This document shows positions 1-6,173 of a DNA stretch of 10,729 bases, piece after piece. The stretch's first letter is position 1. The number at the start of each line of letters is the position of its first letter. The stretch is from Allomuricauda sp. Lineage in GTDB: Bacteria > Bacteroidota > Bacteroidia > Flavobacteriales > Flavobacteriaceae. Both the position numbers and the translations under genes were made by a program. The notes beneath the pieces were generated by a model. It did no database searches. It was not told the DNA's origin and saw nothing but the letters and a program-made list of their open reading frames with translations. The stretch spans positions 1 to 10,729 of the forward strand of contig JANQOD010000077.1 in NCBI GenBank assembly GCA_028289745.1. The letters run 5' to 3'.

Positions 1-465
1 GAGAGAAAAGGTATCGGCATCCAATCCTAAAATCATATATACATAATATGAGATCACCCCCACCAAATTGGAGTCAAATGAATTGGGGTTATAGACCAAA
101 GGCTCAAACTCTTGGTAAATGAAATTAAAGGCGTTGTCTTTGTAATTGAACACGGGGCTCTCATAGGAAGTGTTGAAAACGGGTCGGCTGGATTGTATCT
201 GGATGTTTGCCTCGAACTGATCCGATTCATATCGTGTGACCGTGATGAATATTCGGGCACTGACCCGTTCGTTTTCTTTATAGACCCGGTCTGTCCATTT
301 GGTTTTATTGATAAAATCGTTCAATGAACGCTCCAATGTCTTGAAGATCTGCTGATTGGTCTGTCCCACTTGGTCAGAGTTGACCGTAACCGCACAATCC
401 AGTTCTTGCGCATTTACGAATTGAAGCGCAAAAACACCAAAAAAGAGCAATAGCTGCCTATACAT
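1..465 (-). CDS. DUF4835 family exported protein (C-terminal part outside window)
   Basis: The first 155 residues of an exported protein can be read; the frame stays open to the left edge, so the C-terminus is missing. Residues 1-20 form a Sec signal peptide (hydrophobic LLLFFGVFALQFV, then NAQ before Glu21), so the mature protein probably lies in the periplasm or at the outer membrane. The mature start, with ELDCAVTVNSDQVGQTNQQIF, and the block around residues 100-145 (YESPVFNYKD, EPLVYNP, LVGVISYYVYMILGLD) match what I know of the Bacteroidota family DUF4835, usually about 300 residues and without assigned function. The ATG at 463-465 lies inside the last codons of coaBC, giving an 8 bp overlap and suggesting translational coupling. 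Family assignment is from memory of the sequence pattern; the role is unknown. Confidence 0.85.
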   Translation of the reverse strand, partial: MYRQLLLFFGVFALQFVNAQELDCAVTVNSDQVGQTNQQIFKTLERSLNDFINKTKWTDRVYKENERVSARIFITVTRYESDQFEANIQIQSSRPVFNTSYESPVFNYKDNAFNFIYQEFEPLVYNPNSFDSNLVGVISYYVYMILGLDADTFSL

Positions 466-1663
466 TGATTCTAACGATGATTTCTTTCCAAATATCGGAA
501 GCCACTTCAGACTTCGTCTTTACTTCAAACGGTTTAACCGTCAGATTCTTGTCCACGAAAGTAATTTTATTGGTGCCTTGGCCAAAACCGGCTCCGTCGT
601 CATTCAAGGAATTCAATACAATGGCATCTAAATTCTTCCGCTGAAGTTTGCCCTTCGCATTCTCAAGCTCATTCTCTGTCTCTAAAGCAAAGCCCACTAG
701 ATATTGTTGTTTTTTCTTTTCGCCCATTGAGCGAAGAATATCTTTATTGCGCACCAAGGTGAGATCTAAATCGCCCTCTTCTTTCTTGATTTTTTGTTCA
801 GAAACATGTTTTGGACGGTAATCTGCCACCGCCGCCGCCGCAATGGCAACATCGACATTTTTAAAATGTTCGTGTACTTCTCGGTACATCTCTTCTGCAG
901 TGGTGACCCGAACTATTTTGATGTTCGAATGTTCAATAGACAAACCAGTGGGCCCAGTTACCAAAACAACCGTAGCGCCCAAATTGGCCGCTTTTTTGGC
1001 CAATTCAAAGCCCATGGTGCCCGAAGAGCGGTTGCCCAAGAACCGAACGGGATCAATGGGCTCGTGGGTCGGACCTGCGGTTATCAATACTCTTTTGTTG
1101 CTTAGCGGTAGCCCAGAGCGCAGAAAAGCTTCTAAAAACCGAACAATGGCCTCTGGTTCGGCCATACGGCCCTCACCAAAGAGCCCACTCGCCAACTCAC
1201 CCGATTCTGCCGGAATCATTACATTGCCGAACGACTGCAATTTTTTGAATGTTTCCTTAGTCGATGGATGTTGGTACATATCCAGGTCCATGGCCGGAGC
1301 GAAGAATACAGGGCATTTGGCCGAAAGATAGGTCGCCAACAATAGGTTGTCACAAGTACCGTGGGCCATTTTAGACAAGGTGTTTGCAGTAGCTGGTGCA
1401 ATAAGCATCAAATCGGCCCAAAGACCCAACTCGACATGATTGTTCCATGAAAGGCTTCCATCTTCCTCATTGATAAAATCCATCAACACAGGATGCTTGG
1501 AAAGCGTTGAAAGTGTCAAGGGTGAAACAAAAGAGCTGGCACTTTGGGTCATTGTAATCTTGACCGCTGCACCAGCTTTTATGAGTAATCTCGTAAGAAA
1601 GGTGGTCTTATAAGCGGCGATTCCTCCGGTAATGCCCAAGAGAATGTTTTTACCGCGCAACAT
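458..1663 (-). CDS. coaBC: Bifunctional phosphopantothenoylcysteine decarboxylase / phosphopantothenate-cysteine ligase
   Basis: This cytoplasmic enzyme carries out two steps of coenzyme A synthesis: it joins 4'-phosphopantothenate to cysteine using CTP (CoaB), then decarboxylates the product to 4'-phosphopantetheine with FMN (CoaC). The 401 residues have the usual length and order. CoaC occupies about 1-185: GITGGIAAYK at 10-19 binds flavin, His76 in NNHVELGLWAD is the catalytic histidine, and PAMDLDMY at 123-130 is the substrate clamp. CoaB occupies about 189-401: ITAGPTHEPIDPVRFLGN at 194-211 with the conserved Asn211, SSGTMGFE, AAAVADYRP at 276-284, and the lysine-rich EQKIKK at 289-294. 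Two CoaC positions differ from the E. coli Dfp pattern: Asp126 stands where Asn125 is expected and Ser159 where Cys158 is expected. The gene begins 2 bp after rpoZ, a neighbourhood also seen in other bacteria. Confidence 0.97.
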   Translation of the reverse strand: MLRGKNILLGITGGIAAYKTTFLTRLLIKAGAAVKITMTQSASSFVSPLTLSTLSKHPVLMDFINEEDGSLSWNNHVELGLWADLMLIAPATANTLSKMAHGTCDNLLLATYLSAKCPVFFAPAMDLDMYQHPSTKETFKKLQSFGNVMIPAESGELASGLFGEGRMAEPEAIVRFLEAFLRSGLPLSNKRVLITAGPTHEPIDPVRFLGNRSSGTMGFELAKKAANLGATVVLVTGPTGLSIEHSNIKIVRVTTAEEMYREVHEHFKNVDVAIAAAAVADYRPKHVSEQKIKKEEGDLDLTLVRNKDILRSMGEKKKQQYLVGFALETENELENAKGKLQRKNLDAIVLNSLNDDGAGFGQGTNKITFVDKNLTVKPFEVKTKSEVASDIWKEIIVRINV

Positions 1664-1665
1664 AC

Positions 1666-2001
1666 CTATTCTTCGTTATCTTCCTTTTCGGTATTTCGGT
1701 GGTATATCTTGTCTTCAAGCCATTCTTGAACGGCCAATGCATGGGGTTTGGGGAGCTTTTCGTAGAATTTTGAAACCTCTATCTGCTCTTTATTCTCAAA
1801 GACTTCCTCAAGACTATCGCTATACGTCGCGAATTCTTCAAGCTTTTCCAACAGTTCTTTTTTAATCTCAGAGTTTATCTGAATGGCCCTTTTAGATACT
1901 ATTGAAATAGCCTCATAGATGTTGTCTGTTTTTTCATCGAACACGTTCTTATTATACGTAAGGGTCGTGACCGGTGCTTTGGTGTTTTTTAAATCGTTCA
2001 T
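1666..2001 (-). CDS. rpoZ: DNA-directed RNA polymerase omega subunit, Bacteroidota type
   Basis: Omega is the small subunit that helps fold and place the beta' subunit in bacterial RNA polymerase. The 111-residue protein has the omega/Rpb6 core near the N-terminus, NIYEAISIVSKRAIQIN at 27-43, followed by charged helices (EIKKELLEKLEEFA at 45-58) and the conserved block KFYEKLPKPHALAVQEWL at 78-95 that I recognise from flavobacterial omega proteins. The tail is acidic (EKEDNEE). It is longer than the 91-residue E. coli protein, as is usual in this phylum. Its ATG is 17 bp after the bamD stop and its stop is 2 bp before the coaBC ATG, so it should be transcribed with both. The assignment is firm for the phylum but rests on pattern recognition, since omega is weakly conserved across phyla. 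Confidence 0.92.
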   Translation of the reverse strand: MNDLKNTKAPVTTLTYNKNVFDEKTDNIYEAISIVSKRAIQINSEIKKELLEKLEEFATYSDSLEEVFENKEQIEVSKFYEKLPKPHALAVQEWLEDKIYHRNTEKEDNEE

Positions 2002-2018
2002 GGTTATTGATAAACTTA

Positions 2019-2828
2019 TTATTTCGAAAAATCTTGCATCTCGCGCATTAGCTTTTTGTAAAGGGCATCAGCCTCTTTGCCGTACTTGGTTTCAGGATAT
2101 GACCGTTTTAAAGCATTATAGGCAGCAACGGCTTCTTCTAACCGTTCTTTTTTCTTGATGGTAGTACTGTTCAATGCCAAATTCGTCGATGACTTCAATT
2201 TATAATAAAAAGCATCTTCGCGATAAATAGAACCGGGATTCTCGGTGATGAAGTTATCCAATGCCGTTATAGCTGAGATGAGCACGGTAAAATCAAACTC
2301 TCCCAATTTATCAAATTGCTTTGCAATCTCAAACTGTTTAAGTTCCTTTTTGGTAGTTAGTTCGGCCGCCATTTTATTGGCCTCATCAAAATATTCTGAA
2401 TCGGGGTACGTATTGATAAATGCCTGCAATCTAGAAAGAGCCTTGTCGGTATCGGTTTGATCCAGCGAATATCGTGGTGAAAGTTCATAATAACTCTTGG
2501 CTCCCAAAAAAGAGGCCTGTTGCATTTTATCACTGTTCGGGTATGATTTCACAAAACGCTCGAATTGATAACCAGACAAGTAATAGTCGCCTATCTGAAA
2601 ATATGAATCGGCAAAAAAGAACATCACTCTTTCGCCCTGCGGTTTGCCGGCATACTGAGGCGCGATTTGCTCAAAAAGGCGCGTAGCTCTTTTATAGTCT
2701 CCTTCATTGTACAACTTTTCGGCCATATCATATTTCTCCTTTATACTTTCATTCTTAAGCGCTTTTTGATATTCATTGCATGAAGAAAAGAGAAAAACAA
2801 TCGCAACAAGCGGCAGCAATAACCTCAT
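2019..2828 (-). CDS. bamD: Outer membrane protein assembly factor BamD, lipoprotein
   Basis: BamD is the lipoprotein partner of BamA that helps insert beta-barrel proteins into the outer membrane. The 269-residue form starting at ATG 2828 opens with a classic lipoprotein signal, MRLLLPLVAIVFLFSSC, with the lipid-bearing Cys17. The rest is a run of TPR-like helix pairs with typical BamD phrases: YDMAEKLYNEGDYKRATRLF, GERVMFFFADSYFQIGDYYL, FERFVKSYPNSD, LQAFINTYPDSEYFDEA and AAYNALKRSYPETKYGKEAD. A longer reading from a TTG at 2849 adds seven residues (MQNIFFR) before the signal; I prefer the ATG because it gives a standard signal and because the TTG falls inside a promoter-like TATTTTTG (2847-2854). 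This is the first gene of the bamD-rpoZ-coaBC-DUF4835 unit, 118 bp after dapA. Confidence 0.93.
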   Translation of the reverse strand: MRLLLPLVAIVFLFSSCNEYQKALKNESIKEKYDMAEKLYNEGDYKRATRLFEQIAPQYAGKPQGERVMFFFADSYFQIGDYYLSGYQFERFVKSYPNSDKMQQASFLGAKSYYELSPRYSLDQTDTDKALSRLQAFINTYPDSEYFDEANKMAAELTTKKELKQFEIAKQFDKLGEFDFTVLISAITALDNFITENPGSIYREDAFYYKLKSSTNLALNSTTIKKKERLEEAVAAYNALKRSYPETKYGKEADALYKKLMREMQDFSK

Positions 2829-2890
2829 CCTGAAAAAAATATTTTGCAAAAATAGTGATAATGAATGGATATTAAAAATACCACCGTTAT

Positions 2891-2921
2891 CAAAAGTATA
2901 TTGAAAACCGTATGGTGCTAA
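2891..2921 (-). promoter_or_regulatory. Candidate promoter for bamD-rpoZ-coaBC-DUF4835
   Basis: Read on the minus strand, TACTTTTG at 2898-2891 matches the Bacteroidota -7 consensus TAnnTTTG. TTAG at 2921-2918 lies 19 bp upstream and agrees with the -33 TTTG in three of four bases. Transcription would start near 2885, leaving a leader of roughly 57 nt before the bamD ATG at 2828. A second -7-like box, TATTTTTG at 2854-2847, has no TTG-type box at a fitting distance. The assignment rests on consensus matches only, in an AT-rich gap of 97-118 bp where chance matches are possible. Confidence 0.4.
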
Positions 2922-2946
2922 CTCTTTTAGCGAAGATTTAACGCAA

Positions 2947-3840
2947 TCAAACTTCTACTTTTTGCGTGAACTCCAAAAATGCCTTGATTTTTTGTTTAAG
3001 ATAGGGAGTAGCCTCGACCAAAGGTAATCTGACCTTTGCGGTCGAAAGCCTCAAAAGTTCAAAAATGGTCTTGATTCCAGCAGGATTTCCTTCCTCAAAA
3101 ATCAATTGCATACCGTTCAACAGAGTATGGTGAACCTCATATGCCTCATCAGATTTGTTCTGAAGTGCCAAATCGACCATTTTTGAGAATTCTAACGGAA
3201 GCCCTTGGCCCAATACCGAAATGACCCCCGCCCCGCCGGCCAGAATTGTGGGCAAGGCCGTAAAATCATCTCCCGAAATCACCAAAAAATCTTCAGGCTT
3301 GCGCTTTATAATGGTGTTGATCTGTACCATATCGCCCGATGCTTCTTTGATGGCCACAATATTTCTGACATCGTGTGCAAGCCGCAAGGTGGTCTCTGGC
3401 AGCATATTGCTCCCCGTTCTTGAAGGCACATTATACAATATCACCGGCACGGGCGATGTCTTTGCAATTGTTTTAAAGTGTTGAAATATGCCTTCTTGGG
3501 TGGGTTTGTTATAATAGGGTGACACTGAAAGGATAGCTGAGAACTCAGCGAGATCGTAGGTCTGTAAATCGTCGATAACGGCCTGGGTATTGTTACCGCC
3601 CATACCAACTACCAAGGGTACACGCCCAGCATTGACCTTTACGATGGTCTGCATCACCCGTCGCCTTTCTTCAGGTGATAAAGTGACCGATTCGCCAGTA
3701 GTGCCCAAGGCCACCAAGTAATCGACCCCTCCCGAAAGGCAATGTTCCACAATGGCTCCTAAAGCCCTATGATCTACAGAAAAATCATTTTTGAACGGTG
3801 TTACCAAGGCAACCCCTGTACCCATCAACTGTTCCATCAT
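2947..3840 (-). CDS. dapA: 4-hydroxy-tetrahydrodipicolinate synthase
   Basis: DapA condenses pyruvate with aspartate semialdehyde, the first committed step to diaminopimelate and lysine, in the cytoplasm. The 297 residues fold as a class I aldolase TIM barrel and all main catalytic groups are visible: Lys165 in IVAIKEASGD forms the Schiff base with pyruvate, Thr47-Thr48 in LGTTGES and Tyr136 in ILYNVPSRTG form the proton relay, Arg141 binds the substrate carboxylate, and Tyr109/Tyr110 in SPYYNKPTQEG supply the interface tyrosine. GAGVISVLGQG at 203-213 is the usual loop near the lysine-regulation region, with Gly where many family members have Asn. The ATG at 3840 overlaps the stop of the upstream gene in ATGA, favouring this start over Met2. 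The tight coupling suggests shared expression with the DUF6913-like protein. Confidence 0.97.
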   Translation of the reverse strand: MMEQLMGTGVALVTPFKNDFSVDHRALGAIVEHCLSGGVDYLVALGTTGESVTLSPEERRRVMQTIVKVNAGRVPLVVGMGGNNTQAVIDDLQTYDLAEFSAILSVSPYYNKPTQEGIFQHFKTIAKTSPVPVILYNVPSRTGSNMLPETTLRLAHDVRNIVAIKEASGDMVQINTIIKRKPEDFLVISGDDFTALPTILAGGAGVISVLGQGLPLEFSKMVDLALQNKSDEAYEVHHTLLNGMQLIFEEGNPAGIKTIFELLRLSTAKVRLPLVEATPYLKQKIKAFLEFTQKVEV

Positions 3841-4373
3841 TTCACTTCTTTCATTACTTTCAAATACTTGTGCAGTTCTGTTTTAAAGGCCTTGAAATCG
3901 TTAAAGGGCGTATGCAAGATCAAATCGTTCAGTTTTGTGTCCACTTCACCGAACCCGACCCTTAGCCGTGCAGGGGTCTTTACCGTCAACAATTTCATCA
4001 TCAGGTTGTCATCGGTGTAATAATTGATCAGCAAATCATACTCCCTTCCCAAAAACTCTAAAACATAGCCATTTTCAATCTCCCCTTTCCAGCCCAGATC
4101 CTTGTCTGAAAACATGGGAATCGCATAGGGGGAGTTCTTGTCGTACTCACGTTTATACCCGATGACCTTGACAGCATTGGGCCTCAATGAGAGTTCATTG
4201 GTCAATTCATAAAAAACTTCTGCCCTGTTAAAACGATCAACATCGACAATACAGGCTATACGGGATATACCTTGGCCACGCGATACCGCTACAGCAGGGT
4301 TTTCAAGCTCTTCCTCCAGAAACTTCTGCCCAGATTTAACCTTAAATTTATCCCGAAAGGCCTTGAATACCAT
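3837..4373 (-). CDS. DUF6913-like protein of unknown function, coupled to dapA
   Basis: A 178-residue protein without signal peptide or membrane segment, so probably cytoplasmic. I recognise it as the flavobacterial protein usually labelled DUF6913; no activity is established to my knowledge. Visible structure alternates strands and helices: a basic N-terminal helix (FKAFRDKFKVKSGQKFLEEEL), a hydrophobic strand IACIVDVD at 39-46, a helix FNRAEVFYELTNEL at 48-61, strand VKVIGY at 68-73, strand YDLLINYY at 112-119, and ARLRVGFG at 135-142 followed by KLNDLIL. Such order resembles a small alpha/beta fold, but no catalytic motif stands out. It is the first gene of the unit and its stop TGA overlaps the dapA start (ATGA), so the two proteins are probably made together; a link to the diaminopimelate pathway is inference from position only. 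Confidence 0.8.
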   Translation of the reverse strand: MVFKAFRDKFKVKSGQKFLEEELENPAVAVSRGQGISRIACIVDVDRFNRAEVFYELTNELSLRPNAVKVIGYKREYDKNSPYAIPMFSDKDLGWKGEIENGYVLEFLGREYDLLINYYTDDNLMMKLLTVKTPARLRVGFGEVDTKLNDLILHTPFNDFKAFKTELHKYLKVMKEVK

Positions 4374-4387
4374 ATATTTTTTCCATT

Positions 4388-4426
4388 TTTACAAATGTAA
4401 AGAATATACGAACATCTGGGTGTAAA
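4388..4426 (-). promoter_or_regulatory. Candidate promoter and palindromic operator before the DUF6913-dapA unit
   Basis: In the short gap between divergent genes, minus-strand TACATTTG at 4399-4392 fits the Bacteroidota -7 box TAnnTTTG exactly, and TTTA at 4426-4423 is a partial -33 box 23 bp upstream, at the wide end of known spacing. The -7 box sits inside a perfect inverted repeat, TTTACA-AA-TGTAAA (4388-4401). The 8-mer TGTAAAGA occurs twice on the plus strand, at 4396-4403 and 4421-4428. The start would lie about 12 nt before the ATG at 4373. A bound repressor here could control the leftward unit and perhaps also the rightward genes; that is inference. No good TAnnTTTG box was found for the plus direction. 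Confidence 0.4.
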
Positions 4427-4451
4427 GATAAGCTGAGTGAACATTTTAAAA

Positions 4452-5204
4452 ATGAAACATTTTGTTATTTTTATAACAACTATATGTTTCACTTCCTGTA
4501 AAGAAAATCCTGTATCAATCCAACAAGTAAAGGGTAAACAGATTGCCATCAACCAATCGCTACAAGCTGTTGATTCAATTGAGAACACTATCGAGCCCTA
4601 CCGAGACCGGTTGACTGCCGTAATGGACAGTGTGCTCACTTTTTCTCCGAATACATACACAAAGGAAGATGGTAAACTGAACACTTCGGCCGGCAATTTA
4701 TTGGCCGATCTTATTTTGGTACAATCGAATAAAGTCTTCAAGATGCGTACTGGAAAAGAAGTTGATTTCGTGGTGCTTAACCACGGCGGCATACGTTCGA
4801 TTATTTCAAAGGGCGATGTAACCGTTCGTAACGCCTTTGAAGTAATGCCCTTTGAAAACTACATCGCAGTGGTTGAAATACAGGGCCGGGCAGTCAGAAA
4901 TCTAATATCGTTTTTGATTGAATCAAATCGGGCCCACCCCATTGCAGGTCTTCAAATTAAAATTGACGATGAAAAAAAATTGGTCGAAGTGACCATAAAT
5001 GGAGCACCTTTCGATGAAAACCGAAAGTACTATGTGGCCACTTCAGATTATTTGGTGCAAGGGGGCGATAATATGGGGTTTTTCAAAAATGCGGATACGG
5101 CAATTGTGATCGATTATCTTGTTCGAAATGCCATGATCGACTATTTTGGAAAAGTGGATACCCTCAATGCCCAAGTCGATGATCGTTTTATACAGTTGAG
5201 ATGA
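4452..5204 (+). CDS. Stand-alone 5'-nucleotidase C-terminal domain lipoprotein
   Basis: The 250-residue product opens with a lipoprotein signal (MKHFVIFITTICFTSC, lipid-bearing Cys16), so it should be anchored to a membrane facing the periplasm or surface. The remainder is a 5'-nucleotidase C-terminal (5_nucleotid_C) domain, the part of UshA-type enzymes that holds the nucleoside. Family marks are SAGNLLADL at 79-87, LNHGGIRS at 109-116 with Arg115, the stacking Phe134 and Asn136 in MPFENYIAVVEI, and SDYLVQGGDN at 198-207, where Tyr200 would take the second aromatic position. There is no metallophosphatase domain, so alone it cannot hydrolyse phosphate; the missing half is the next gene, joined by an ATGA overlap. 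A GTG at 4437 would add five residues; the ATG at 4452 gives the cleaner signal. Exact substrate cannot be told. Confidence 0.9.
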   Translation: MKHFVIFITTICFTSCKENPVSIQQVKGKQIAINQSLQAVDSIENTIEPYRDRLTAVMDSVLTFSPNTYTKEDGKLNTSAGNLLADLILVQSNKVFKMRTGKEVDFVVLNHGGIRSIISKGDVTVRNAFEVMPFENYIAVVEIQGRAVRNLISFLIESNRAHPIAGLQIKIDDEKKLVEVTINGAPFDENRKYYVATSDYLVQGGDNMGFFKNADTAIVIDYLVRNAMIDYFGKVDTLNAQVDDRFIQLR

Positions 5205-6115
5205 ACAGACGAAACTTTTTATCAAGAACGGCAGCAGCTACGGCCTTCACCGGTTTGGGCGGGTTGGCACTGCATGGCTGTGGGCAGTTTGGGCAAAAGC
5301 ACATCACCATTTTGCATACCAATGATGTACATAGCCATATTGATCCTTTTCCAAGTGACCATTCGCGCCATCCGAACCTGGGCGGTATTTCGAGACGTGC
5401 CGCCCTGGTCTCTAAAATTCGTGATGAGAACCCCAATACATTGCTTTTCGATGCCGGGGATATTTTTCAGGGAACGCCCTATTTTAACTTCTATGGGGGA
5501 GAATTGGAGTTCAAACTCATGAGCATGCTGAAATATGATGCGGCCACCATCGGAAACCATGATTTTGACAATGGTGTGGACGGACTTTTAGCGCAACTGC
5601 CCCATGCCAAATTTGAGCTGCTGTCGGCCAATTACGATTTCTCAAATACGGTATTGAACGGCTTTGTAAAACCCTATCAAACTTATGTTCGTGACAGAAT
5701 CAAAATTGGGGTGTACGGACTCGGTATCAAACTCGATGGCCTTGTCACCAAGAAACTCTATAAAGAGACCAAATACCTCAATCCCTACGAAATTGCCTTA
5801 GACATCGAACGGAAACTGAAAGAAGAGGAAAACTGTGACCTTATCGTCTGCCTATCACATCTAGGGTACGATTATAAGGGCCACCCTGACCGGGCAGATG
5901 ATGTGACCCTGGCATCAAAGACCAGGCACACCCATTTGATCATTGGGGGGCATACCCATACATTTCTTGACAAGCCCACGGTACGCAACAATAAAAATGG
6001 AAATCCGGTTTTGGTGAACCAGGTCGGTTGCTATGGCATCAATCTGGGTCGAATTGACTTTTATTTTGATGATGCCAAAGAAGTTGCTGCAGAAGGCATT
6101 AGTATTTCGGTCTAA
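5201..6115 (+). CDS. Stand-alone metallophosphatase (5'-nucleotidase catalytic domain), Tat-type signal
   Basis: This 304-residue protein has only the calcineurin-like catalytic domain of UshA/5'-nucleotidases. All metal and phosphate motifs are in place: LHTNDVHSH at 39-46 (Asp42, His44), FDAGDIFQG at 83-91 (Asp87), IGNHDFDNG at 117-125 (Asn119 and the catalytic His120), CLSHLGYD at 217-224 (His220) and IIGGHTHTF at 247-255 (His251, His253). The N-terminus carries a twin-arginine motif, NRRNFLS at 2-8, then a mild hydrophobic stretch TAFTGLGGLALHGCG, so it is probably exported folded by Tat; Cys27 sits in a poor lipobox with His at -2 and may or may not be lipidated. It overlaps the preceding C-terminal-domain gene by ATGA, so the two products probably form one enzyme acting on nucleotides or related phosphoesters in the periplasm. 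The partnership is inferred. Confidence 0.92.
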   Translation: MNRRNFLSRTAAATAFTGLGGLALHGCGQFGQKHITILHTNDVHSHIDPFPSDHSRHPNLGGISRRAALVSKIRDENPNTLLFDAGDIFQGTPYFNFYGGELEFKLMSMLKYDAATIGNHDFDNGVDGLLAQLPHAKFELLSANYDFSNTVLNGFVKPYQTYVRDRIKIGVYGLGIKLDGLVTKKLYKETKYLNPYEIALDIERKLKEEENCDLIVCLSHLGYDYKGHPDRADDVTLASKTRHTHLIIGGHTHTFLDKPTVRNNKNGNPVLVNQVGCYGINLGRIDFYFDDAKEVAAEGISISV

Positions 6116-6173
6116 AACTGTAACAATCGATTTTTGTCGTTGTCTTTTTAGGCAAACCATCAATCAAAAACAC

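Noticed and set aside
843..1331. A 162-codon open frame on the plus strand inside coaBC
   Set aside because: It is opposite a firmly identified gene, its product is Ser/Pro/Arg-rich low-similarity sequence, and no start context or domain supports it.
2917..2931. GCTAA-N5-TTAGC hairpin downstream of dapA as a terminator
   Set aside because: The stem is only 5 bp, no T-run follows it on the minus strand, and it overlaps the proposed -33 box of the bamD promoter.
6033..6173. Upstream extension of the secreted protein by 47 codons
   Set aside because: It overlaps the metallophosphatase 3' end in another frame and would place the signal peptide in the middle of the protein.
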